From assembly GCA_029260215.1 (NCBI GenBank), contig JAJDDQ010000080.1, positions 1 to 64,000 of the forward strand: a stretch of 64,000 bases of DNA. The letters are read 5' to 3'. The notes beneath the pieces are model-generated. The model ran no database searches and was not told the DNA's origin. It worked only from the letters and a program-made list of their open reading frames with translations. This document shows, piece after piece, positions 37,767 through 46,881 of the stretch. Both the position numbers and the translations under genes were made by a program. The DNA is from Phycisphaerae bacterium. GTDB taxonomy: Bacteria > Planctomycetota > Phycisphaerae > UBA1845. Positions within the stretch are counted from its first letter, which is position 1. Every line of letters begins with the position of its first letter.

Positions 37767-40700
37767 GTGTCAATACGTGTGGTTAGTTCGTTTGCGGTGT
37801 TCGCGATAGGCCTTGTTATCGTTTCGGCCCGTGGGCAATCAGATTTTGCCATCGCGTGGCGATCCGGGTCGGTGGCGATTGATGGCGGCGTGCCAGTCGC
37901 TGACGCTTTGAACGCGCTGGCTGACCGTGAGTGGGCGACGCACATTGTCGTGACGCTGACTGCGACGCCGAGTGTGTCGAAGCGGCGGGAACTGGCGGCG
38001 GCGGGCATTCGACTGCTGAATTCTCTGGGATCACACAGTTACTTTGCGACTGTTGACCGCGCGTCGTTTGATGTCGATCGTGCGCTGCGGCTGAATCTTG
38101 TTCGTTCGGCAGTGGCTATTCGCCCTGAGTGGAAATTGCACCCGCGTCTTGCTCGCGGTAATCCGCCCGACTGGGCCATTGTTCGCAACGCGCCTTGGCC
38201 TGATCGATTGGCTGTTTACGTTTTCTTTCATGCTGACGTGCCGTTGCATTCGACCGGTGTTGTCATCGCACGGCGTTACGGGGCGGTGGTGCGATCGGTG
38301 TTGCGTTCGGTCAACGGTATGGTTTTGGAGGTTTCGCCCGATCGTCTTGCGAAGCTCGCCAAAGAGGATGCAGTTCAATGGGTAGAGCCGCCGCTTCCGG
38401 CATTCAGTGAGGCCAACGACAGCAATCGCGCGTTGACGGAAGCTGAAATTGCTCAGGCCAGGCCGGTTGGTTTATCCGGAGACGGCGTCACGGTGTTGGT
38501 TTACGATGCCGGCATCGCAGCCCATGAACACCCCGACTTCGGCGCGCGTATGACGGTGCGCGAAGAGGGATCGCCCGCAAATCATGCCACACATGTCGCG
38601 GGCACGATCGGCGGCGACGGTTTTTCCTCCGGCGGGCTGTTTCGCGGTATGGCACCGGCGGTCGAAATCGAATCGTACAGTTTCAATCGCTCTGATTCGG
38701 ACCTGGTTTTTCTCTACGAAGACCCCGGCGATATCGAGTCGAACTATGCGCACGCGGTTCACGTGTTCGGGGCGGACCTGGCCAACAACTCGATCGGGAC
38801 AAACACGTGCCGCAATGGATTCGATTGCGAGATCACCGGGGATTATGGTATGACTGCGACGGTGATCGACGCGATCGTTGCAGGCGCTTTGGGCAGACCG
38901 TTGCCGATTTTGTGGGCGAACGGGAACGAAAGGAGCTGCTCGCGTTGCCGTATTCAAGGCGTGCATACGCCGGAAGGTTACCACTCGACAGCACCGCCGG
39001 CGTGCGCCAAGAATCAGATCAGCGTCGGTGCGGTCAATTCAAATGATGATTCCGTCACGGGTTTTACCAGTTGGGGTCCGTGCGACGACGGCCGACTGAA
39101 ACCAGACATCTCGGCACCGGGTTGCCAGGCTGATGAAGATTTCGGCGTTACGTCGTGCTGTTTCGTCGGCCAGTTTCAGCCGGACTGTGCCGACGTCTCG
39201 CCCGACGAGCAGAATAACTGTTGTTTCGACTCGGACGGCGACGGATTCGGATACGACGCTCTGTGTGGGACGTCTATGGCCACTCCGACGGTTACGGGTT
39301 TGACTGCGTTGTTCATTGAGGCGTATCGCGATGCGTTTCCTCAAAGGAATGATCCGCTGCCCGCAACGATCAAGGCGCTCTATGCGCACACGGCTGCCGA
39401 TGTCGAGCAACCGGGGCCTGACTACAAGACGGGGTACGGTTCCATTCGCATTGTGCAGACTATCGACTTCATGCACTCGGGTTCTTTTGTGGAAGGTTTG
39501 ACGAGCCAGGGTGAGGCTCGCGTGTTTTTCGTCAATGTCGAAAGCGGTGATGACGGTTTCAAGGCTACGCTCGCGTGGGATGACGTGCCGTGTACGCCGA
39601 ATGTTGATATCGCGCTGGTCAACGATCTCGACTTGGTCGTTACCGATCCCGACGGCGTGCGCCATTACCCGTGGACGCTCGACCCGGACAATCCCGGTGC
39701 GGCGGCTGTGCGGACAGTCGAGGACAATCTGAACAACGTCGAGCAGGTGGTGGTGGATGGGCCGACTGCGGGATTTTGGCGTGTGGAGGTTGTTGGTTTC
39801 GACGTGGCAGCCGGTCCTCAATCATTCTCATTGTGTGCGATGCCCAATCTCGATCGCGATTGCAATGCGAATTCCATACCCGACTCGGACGAGGTGCTAG
39901 CGGGTGCCGCCGACTGCACCGGCGACGGCGTACTCGATGAATGCGAACCCGACTGCGACGGCAACGGTGTGGCGGACAGTTGCGACATCGCATTCGGTGC
40001 CGCGACCGATTGTAACAACGACGGTGCTCCGGACGGCTCACCCTGTGATCCCTTTGTTGATTGCAACGAAAACGGAGTTCATGATGCGTGCGATGTGCAA
40101 GCCGAGACCAGTGCGGACTGCAATCGCGACTCTGTGCCCGATGAGTGCGAGGATTGCAATCGCACGGGCTTGGCGGGTGAGTGCGATATCGCTCTGGGCT
40201 TGTCGGATGATTGTAATCTCAACGGCCAGCCGGATGAGTGTGACCTGACCCTTGGGTTCAGTGACGATTGCAACCGCAACTTCGTACCGGACGAGTGCGA
40301 GACTGATTGCAATGAAAACGGAGAACCTGACGATTGCGATATCGCTTCCGGTGAAAGTTCGGACTGCAACGGTACGGGTGTTCCGGATGCGTGCGAGTTG
40401 GATGCAGGGGTCAGCCTGGACTGTAATGAAAACCTCGTGCCCGACGGGTGCGACATCTTCGTCTTTTCGGGCGACGATTGCGACGGAAACTACATCCCCG
40501 ATGAGTGCGAGCAGGATTGCAATCTCAATGGTCAAAATGACATCTGCGATATTGCCTACGGCGTGTCACCCGATGCCGACGAAAACGGCGTGCCGGACGA
40601 GTGTCTGGATGTATTTCGCGTGCCCGATCAGTATGCGACCATTCGGGCTGCGATTGACGCAGCCGGTGAGGGTGACACGGTGCTGGTGGCTGACGGTGTT

Positions 40701-42521
40701 TACACCGGGTTTGGCAACAAGAACTTGAGTTTCGGCGGCAAGAATCTTACCGTTCGCAGTGAGGACGGTCCCCAGAATTGCATCATCGATTGCCAGAATA
40801 TCGATCGGGCGTTTCGTTTTGTCGATGGTGAAACCGCATCGTCTTTGGTGCAAGGGCTGACGATTCGCAACGGCAACAATGCGTTCGGCGGCGGGATTCA
40901 CTGCGTACGCAGCAGCCCGCGAATCGAAGATTGCGTGATTGAAAACTGTTTCGGCTACCAATGGGGTGGCGGCATCAACATTGAGTATGCATCGCCTCGT
41001 ATTCGCCACTGCCGTATCGTCAACAATCACGGCGCGTTTTTCTCCGGCGGAATCACCGTTGCGTTCTCCAGCCCGATCATCGAGCAATGTGTCATCGCCG
41101 GGAACACGACGGGGACGCCGCCGTTCTCCGGCGAAGGCGGCGGCTTGTATTTGTATCAGGACAGTGCGACGGTAGACAGTTGCATCATCGCGTCCAACAG
41201 TGCGGTTTACTACGGCGGCGGCGTGTATGGGTGGGCATCACAGTCAAAAATCATCAACTGTACCGTTGTTCACAATTCCGCTGGTACGGCGGGCGGCGGG
41301 TTTTCACTGTGGAATCGGAGCGATGTACGACTCGATTCAAGCATTGTACGCGACAACGCGGGCAAAGCGGGCGACGAATTTCATAATCGCCGCTCGCACG
41401 TTCGCGCGCGATTCAATAATCTTCTTCTGGACGCGGGTGATGTTGAGGGACAGGCCGTCGAGTTGATTGAGGGCAATATCTTCACGGACCCCGTGTTTGT
41501 CGATGCCGACGGGGAGGACGATGATCCTGTCACGTGGGCGGACAACGACTTGCATTTGAGTGAGAGAAGTCCTTGTGTCGATGCGGGCGGCGTTGTGAAT
41601 TCGGCAATAGGCCGACGGGACATCGACGGTGAACCGCGCGCTTTGGCCGGTGTGCCTGATATTGGTGCGGACGAGTTGCCTGCAGATTGCAACGGCAACG
41701 GTCAGATCGATCATGTTGAAATTGCGAAGTCCAAGACGGATGATTGCAATGTGAATTGGATTCCGGACGAATGCGAAATAGAAAACCTCAGTGCGGCTGA
41801 CCGAAATGAGAACGGAATTCCTGACGCGTGTGAATGTGCATACGATGCCAGCGCGCCGCAACTCGATCACGAACGCATGTGCGCCGAGGGTGGGGCTGAT
41901 TTCCCGTTCGAGCAGGCCGTAGTACCCGGCGGATACATTGACCCGCGTTTGGGCAGCTTCGACAATCGCACTCCGCAGCTTTCACTGGATGCGGTCACGC
42001 TCATTTTCACTGAACCAGTTTACGATGTCAGCAGCACGTCCGGCGGGGATAGGCAGGGTGAACTGGCAATCGCGTCTTTCAGTGTGAATCAAACCGGAGA
42101 TGGCGATGGGCCGTCAGTCACACGGATCGTCATTGACTCTGAAGACCCCACCCGCGTGCGTGTGGAGTTTGACAGAGCGATCGCTTGGCGGGAGTGGACG
42201 ACGATCGTGGCGAACGTCGAGGACCGTTGCGGCCGACGGATCGCGAGCATTGGAGACGCGGGCCCCGGTGTTTCGGAGCCGGATCGCATAGACATCGCGA
42301 GTCTTCCGGGGGATTTTGATCAAGATGGAGTTGTGGCTCCGTTCGATCTCCTGCATCTCCGGCGGCTGATTTTGGATTCCAACTTTGTAGATTGTCCGAG
42401 TCGCAACCTGCTCGCAGATGTCGATCGAAACGGGGTCGTGGAATCCGCCGACCTGTTGCGATTTCGTCAGGCTGTTGCGCCATTCTGGTCCGGACAGCGG
42501 ATGAATCACGACCAACCGTAG
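37767..42521 (+). CDS. Large secreted S8 subtilisin-like protease with DCNxNGxPDxC repeats, right-handed beta-helix region and dockerin-like C-terminus
   Basis: Triad contexts 'LVYDAGIA', 'NHATHVAGTIGG', 'LCGTSMATPTVTG'. About 15 DCNxNGxPDxC repeats (39849-40611). 'GLTIRNGNNAFGGGIHCVRSSPRIEDCVIENC' parallel-beta-helix coils. Ends 'GDFDQDGVVAPFDLL...ADVDRNGVVESADLLRFRQAV'. GTG start with purine-rich RBS. Confidence 0.88.
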   Translation: MSIRVVSSFAVFAIGLVIVSARGQSDFAIAWRSGSVAIDGGVPVADALNALADREWATHIVVTLTATPSVSKRRELAAAGIRLLNSLGSHSYFATVDRASFDVDRALRLNLVRSAVAIRPEWKLHPRLARGNPPDWAIVRNAPWPDRLAVYVFFHADVPLHSTGVVIARRYGAVVRSVLRSVNGMVLEVSPDRLAKLAKEDAVQWVEPPLPAFSEANDSNRALTEAEIAQARPVGLSGDGVTVLVYDAGIAAHEHPDFGARMTVREEGSPANHATHVAGTIGGDGFSSGGLFRGMAPAVEIESYSFNRSDSDLVFLYEDPGDIESNYAHAVHVFGADLANNSIGTNTCRNGFDCEITGDYGMTATVIDAIVAGALGRPLPILWANGNERSCSRCRIQGVHTPEGYHSTAPPACAKNQISVGAVNSNDDSVTGFTSWGPCDDGRLKPDISAPGCQADEDFGVTSCCFVGQFQPDCADVSPDEQNNCCFDSDGDGFGYDALCGTSMATPTVTGLTALFIEAYRDAFPQRNDPLPATIKALYAHTAADVEQPGPDYKTGYGSIRIVQTIDFMHSGSFVEGLTSQGEARVFFVNVESGDDGFKATLAWDDVPCTPNVDIALVNDLDLVVTDPDGVRHYPWTLDPDNPGAAAVRTVEDNLNNVEQVVVDGPTAGFWRVEVVGFDVAAGPQSFSLCAMPNLDRDCNANSIPDSDEVLAGAADCTGDGVLDECEPDCDGNGVADSCDIAFGAATDCNNDGAPDGSPCDPFVDCNENGVHDACDVQAETSADCNRDSVPDECEDCNRTGLAGECDIALGLSDDCNLNGQPDECDLTLGFSDDCNRNFVPDECETDCNENGEPDDCDIASGESSDCNGTGVPDACELDAGVSLDCNENLVPDGCDIFVFSGDDCDGNYIPDECEQDCNLNGQNDICDIAYGVSPDADENGVPDECLDVFRVPDQYATIRAAIDAAGEGDTVLVADGVYTGFGNKNLSFGGKNLTVRSEDGPQNCIIDCQNIDRAFRFVDGETASSLVQGLTIRNGNNAFGGGIHCVRSSPRIEDCVIENCFGYQWGGGINIEYASPRIRHCRIVNNHGAFFSGGITVAFSSPIIEQCVIAGNTTGTPPFSGEGGGLYLYQDSATVDSCIIASNSAVYYGGGVYGWASQSKIINCTVVHNSAGTAGGGFSLWNRSDVRLDSSIVRDNAGKAGDEFHNRRSHVRARFNNLLLDAGDVEGQAVELIEGNIFTDPVFVDADGEDDDPVTWADNDLHLSERSPCVDAGGVVNSAIGRRDIDGEPRALAGVPDIGADELPADCNGNGQIDHVEIAKSKTDDCNVNWIPDECEIENLSAADRNENGIPDACECAYDASAPQLDHERMCAEGGADFPFEQAVVPGGYIDPRLGSFDNRTPQLSLDAVTLIFTEPVYDVSSTSGGDRQGELAIASFSVNQTGDGDGPSVTRIVIDSEDPTRVRVEFDRAIAWREWTTIVANVEDRCGRRIASIGDAGPGVSEPDRIDIASLPGDFDQDGVVAPFDLLHLRRLILDSNFVDCPSRNLLADVDRNGVVESADLLRFRQAVAPFWSGQRMNHDQP

Positions 42522-42720
42522 CATTCAAGAAAATCGTCACCCGAATTGAGACAGTGCCAGCGTAATTTGCGGCGTTTCACGGGCGTGCCTGCGAAAAAGA
42601 ATCCATTGCGAAGCGTGTGTCGTCGTTGGTATCATCGGACCCGGATGCACAGGTGGCTTCCGAGTTATCGGTCCAGGTCGCGGCTGGTGACTCATGGTGG
42701 CCAAACTCCGGAGGATAAGC

Positions 42721-45700
42721 ATGCGCGCGTTCACCAGGCCGATGTCGGTCGCCATTCTCGTTTCGAGTCTCACCGTGGCGCAATTGGGTGCCGAGCCGGC
42801 AAACGAGGATTCGCCCAAGCGTAATTCCGTCGATCAGCAAGCCGCCTTGCTCCGATTCAACGCTGCCCACCCCGGCGTCGGTCTGTCAGAGCGGGCGGGG
42901 CGTGTTACGCAGGTGTACGGCAAGCCGATATCACATGGATTGACGCCCGCGGATTCCGCACAGGCATTCATCACGCAGCAGGCCGCGATCTTCGGAGCCC
43001 GCGCGTCGGAATTGGAAGCCAGGAGCAACTTGCCCGATGGTCGGCACGAGCAGCCGATCATGTTCGATCGAACGACGGGCCGATACAAGTTTACGATTGT
43101 GTACTACACGCAAACGTTCGGCGGCGTACCGGTTTACAATGCCGATCTCCGTTTGCTCGTGCGTAACGAGCCGAGCTTTCCGCTGGTGCTGGTTCAAAAC
43201 GGCCTGCGTGATCTCGGCGAATTCACGTCGCCGCCTGCACACCTGCGCGATCCGGCTCGCGGGCACACCAACGCACTGCTTACTTACCCAGGACTCTTGA
43301 ATTTCACCGATGCGGAAGCGGTCATCTGGGCGGGCGTGGACGATATGGTCGTCGCCCCGCGAGCGGCCTACGAATTCACCGGGGACAACGGTCGTCTCGA
43401 TTCGTCGTCGCCTCAGAAGCGGCTGTTTGTCGTCGATGCGTTGACGGGCGACATTCTCCATGAGGAGGACAAGGTTCTCGACGCTGACATCGATGGCAAC
43501 GTCAGCGCCCTCGCCACCGAAGGCCCAGCGGCGGATTTCTGCGGAGATGAAATTCTCACGGCTATGCCGTACGCAGTTGTGGTTGCCAATGGGGTCGAAA
43601 CATTCGCCGATGAATTCGGCGATTTTGTGCTGCCCGATGACGGTGCAGACCCCGTCGCGGTCCAGTCGCCGGTGCGTGGCAGGTACTTCCGTGTGGAAAA
43701 CATGGCTGGCGTAAATTCGAACCTCTCTGCCGACGTGTCGCCCCCCGGCTCTATCGAATTCCTGCACAACCAGGACAACAACAATCAGGATGTTCTGGCA
43801 GAGATCAACGGCTACATCCACGCCAACGTTGTTCGCGACTTCGTACTGCAATACAGCTCAGACTACCCCGAGATCGGGACGCAGGAAGACTTCACCGTCA
43901 ACGTTAATCGTATCGGCGGCATTTGCCCGTGCAACGCTCAGTACACAGGCGACGCGATCAATTTCTGCCGTCAAAGCGGCACATGCCCGAACATGGCGTT
44001 TTCAGTCATCATCCATCACGAGTACGGCCATCACCTGATCGCCCTTGCCGGCAGCGGCCAGGGGGCATACGGGGAAGGTATGAGCGATGTGATGGGCGTG
44101 CTCATTACCGATCAACCCGAGGGGGGCATCGGTTTTTCGGGTAACTGCACGGATTCATCACGCAGCGCGGACAATGACTTGCAGTTCCCCTGTGCTGGTG
44201 CCATTCACATCTGTGGCCAACTGCTCTCCGGGGCTGTCTGGGAAACGCGCAATGAATTGCTCCTGACTGAGCCTGACGACTATCGCGACACTATTGGGAG
44301 CATCGCCGTCAACGCTATTCTCCTGCACACCGGGTCCGGTATCACGCCGGATATCACCGTACACTATCTAACACTCGACGACGACGACGATACACTCGAC
44401 AACGGTTCGCCGCACTACACGGAAATCGCGACGGGCTTCGGTGAACACAACCTCAATGCCCCGCCTTTGGCACCGCTTGCGTTCGTCTATCCGCAGGGGC
44501 GGCCTGTGTTTTCCGACCCCAATGTCGGCGCAGGCGTCGTGGTCGAAATCCAATCCATTGCCGAAACACTCGACACAGACAACGGCCCCGTCCTCCTTGC
44601 CTCGATTGACGGGAAGCCGTTCAGTGCTCAGGCAATGACACTTGATGCCGAGGAAAACTACGTAGCCCAACTGCCTGCGGCGCCATGTTTTTCGAGTATC
44701 GACTGGTACGTCGCTGCGGAAACACTCAACGGGACAAGCCTGACCAGTCCCGCCAACGCTCCGAGCAACACGTTCGGCGTCGTGGTAGCTTCGGATACCA
44801 ACAACATTCTCGCCGAAGACTTTGAAAACGAGAACGGAGGATATGTTGTCGGCGGCGATGTCCAGAATACGGACACAGGCCGGTGGGAACGCGGCGTGCC
44901 CGTTGGCGGCGGCGACCGCGGCGATCCGCCGATCGATTTCGACGGCTCGGGGAATTGCTGGCTGACCGGAAACGAAGATGGCAACACGGACGTGGACGAC
45001 GGCGAGACGACTCTCACGACACCTGCATTCGACATGAGTGCACCGGGCGTGCTCCATCTGGTCAGCTATGCCCGCTGGTACTCCAACACCAACGGTGCGT
45101 CACCCAATGCAGACGTTTTCGTTGTCGATGTTTCCAACGACGATGGCAACAGTTGGGTGAATTTGGAAACTGTCGGTCCGGCCGGTGTCGAAGCCGATGG
45201 CGGCTGGTTCCATGTCACGCACACTGTGAACGACTTCGTCGAGCCGACTTCGGTGGTTCGTTTGCGATTCAATGCGTCCGACTTCGGTGCGGGGTCCGTC
45301 ATCGAAGCTGGTATTGACGCGCTTTCCATCGACACACTCGAGTGCGAGGACGAAGACGTTACACCGCCGACGATCATGCACGACGACGGCCAACTCACCA
45401 AACCATTCAGCGGCTACATAGACCCCCGCATGGAAAGCAACAACGGGGTCGATCTTGACCTTGGTTTGACCGAACTGTCTATCCTTTTTTCCGAGCCGGT
45501 ATTCAGCCGGAGCGGGGGCGACGTTTCACCGTCTGACTTTGACGTCGTTGTAACGGGTGGAATCGTGCCCAAGATCGCAAGTGTTTCGATATCGGAAAAC
45601 CCACTCATCCGATTGACGCTTGACGGCCCCATTCCGGTTTCACAGTGGACGACGATCATTGCCAACGTGGAAGACGGCGCGGGCAATGCGATCGATTCTC

Positions 45701-45987
45701 AAGGCCAACTCGGGCCCGGAGTGGACGAGCCGGACCGTATCGATATCGGCTTCCTGCCGGCAGACACCGACCAAAGCGGGTTGGTGGGCCCGTTCGATCT
45801 GCTGAGATTCCGCTCCATTATTCGAGAGCTGTTCACGCCCGCACAGGGTGATCCGGTAGATTTCGCTGATACCAACCGCAACGAAATAATCGACCCGTTT
45901 GATCTGCTGCGATTCCGCAAGCTAATTGTTGGGGTCATCCCATCGACGCAATCCTGGTCCGGCCAAACGTTGCCCGAACGCCCCTGA
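42721..45987 (+). CDS. Secreted gluzincin-type metallopeptidase (M36/M4-like, FTP propeptide) with dockerin-like C-terminus
   Basis: 'KFTIVYYTQTFGGVPVYNADLRLLV' FTP-like; 'VIIHHEYGHHLIALAGSGQGAYGEGMSDVMGVLI' HExxH plus downstream E. Ends 'ADTDQSGLVGPFDLLRFRSII...ADTNRNEIIDPFDLLRFRKLI'. GGAGG RBS and ATG at 42721. Confidence 0.82.
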   Translation: MRAFTRPMSVAILVSSLTVAQLGAEPANEDSPKRNSVDQQAALLRFNAAHPGVGLSERAGRVTQVYGKPISHGLTPADSAQAFITQQAAIFGARASELEARSNLPDGRHEQPIMFDRTTGRYKFTIVYYTQTFGGVPVYNADLRLLVRNEPSFPLVLVQNGLRDLGEFTSPPAHLRDPARGHTNALLTYPGLLNFTDAEAVIWAGVDDMVVAPRAAYEFTGDNGRLDSSSPQKRLFVVDALTGDILHEEDKVLDADIDGNVSALATEGPAADFCGDEILTAMPYAVVVANGVETFADEFGDFVLPDDGADPVAVQSPVRGRYFRVENMAGVNSNLSADVSPPGSIEFLHNQDNNNQDVLAEINGYIHANVVRDFVLQYSSDYPEIGTQEDFTVNVNRIGGICPCNAQYTGDAINFCRQSGTCPNMAFSVIIHHEYGHHLIALAGSGQGAYGEGMSDVMGVLITDQPEGGIGFSGNCTDSSRSADNDLQFPCAGAIHICGQLLSGAVWETRNELLLTEPDDYRDTIGSIAVNAILLHTGSGITPDITVHYLTLDDDDDTLDNGSPHYTEIATGFGEHNLNAPPLAPLAFVYPQGRPVFSDPNVGAGVVVEIQSIAETLDTDNGPVLLASIDGKPFSAQAMTLDAEENYVAQLPAAPCFSSIDWYVAAETLNGTSLTSPANAPSNTFGVVVASDTNNILAEDFENENGGYVVGGDVQNTDTGRWERGVPVGGGDRGDPPIDFDGSGNCWLTGNEDGNTDVDDGETTLTTPAFDMSAPGVLHLVSYARWYSNTNGASPNADVFVVDVSNDDGNSWVNLETVGPAGVEADGGWFHVTHTVNDFVEPTSVVRLRFNASDFGAGSVIEAGIDALSIDTLECEDEDVTPPTIMHDDGQLTKPFSGYIDPRMESNNGVDLDLGLTELSILFSEPVFSRSGGDVSPSDFDVVVTGGIVPKIASVSISENPLIRLTLDGPIPVSQWTTIIANVEDGAGNAIDSQGQLGPGVDEPDRIDIGFLPADTDQSGLVGPFDLLRFRSIIRELFTPAQGDPVDFADTNRNEIIDPFDLLRFRKLIVGVIPSTQSWSGQTLPERP

Positions 45988-46305
45988 ACGCGACCGCCGG
46001 CGTACGGGCTGAGTGTGCGCGCACGCTCAGACATACCGAAGCCCCTTCGAACTTTGGCTAGGGGTTCTATTGGCTTCCAGGCTGTAGATCGTTCCCAGGG
46101 CCGATCCCGAGGGGTTTTGAGCGATCCGGCAAGGAATCGTCCTGCTTCTGCCCCATAATCGCCTGCTCCTTCGCGCCCGATCGTCCTGGACGCGATTAGG
46201 ACGCCCGAGAGGGCCGGATATTCCGAGAGAATCTTGTTTCGAGCGGGGCAAACCGCGAGAATCGACGGTCTGGCGGCAGGGCTTGGATGAGGGCGGCGAT
46301 TTAGC

Positions 46306-46881
46306 ATGATCGAATCGGGCAAAAGCGCAGTTACGATGATTCTCAACCGCGTACGTAGCGAGAACGACTCGGCTGTGCGCGAATTGATGCCCTTGGTATA
46401 CAACGAGTTACGCGAAATCGCCGCTTCGTTTCTCAAGCGCGAGAGACCCGACCACACCTTGCAGGCGACCGCACTGGTGCATGAGGCCTTCGTGAAGATG
46501 GTCAACCAGCGCGACATCGCCTGGCAGAATCGGGCACACTTTTTCGCGGTGGCAGCTCAGGCTATTCGCCGGATTTTGGTTGACCACGCCCGAACACATG
46601 GCCGCAAGAAACGTGGCGGGGATTGTCGTCGGATGCATCTGGACGATGACCTGGCCTGGACCGGACGCCACGACCTTGACCTGCTCGCGCTTGACGAAGC
46701 GTTGGCCAAGCTGGCGGAACTCGATCCGCGCCAAGCCCGCATCGTTGAGTTGCGTTTCTTCGGTGGCTTGACGCTCAAGGACGCCGCTGCCGTTCTCGAC
46801 GTGTCGCCGCGTACGGTGGACGGCGACTGGAGCATGGCTCGGGCTTGGCTTCGACGCGAACTGAGCGAGGCGTGCCGGTGA
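46306..46881 (+). CDS. ECF-type RNA polymerase sigma factor
   Basis: 'LVYNELREIAASFLKRERPDHTLQATALVHEAFVKM', 'AAQAIRRILVDHARTHGRKKRGG', 'VELRFFGGLTLKDAAAVLDVSPRTVDGDWSMARAWLRREL'. Confidence 0.93.
   Translation: MIESGKSAVTMILNRVRSENDSAVRELMPLVYNELREIAASFLKRERPDHTLQATALVHEAFVKMVNQRDIAWQNRAHFFAVAAQAIRRILVDHARTHGRKKRGGDCRRMHLDDDLAWTGRHDLDLLALDEALAKLAELDPRQARIVELRFFGGLTLKDAAAVLDVSPRTVDGDWSMARAWLRRELSEACR

Noticed and set aside
39849-40611. Possible CRISPR-like periodic DNA
   Set aside because: Periodicity is codon-level and follows DCNxNGxPDxC protein repeats; units vary in length and are in frame.
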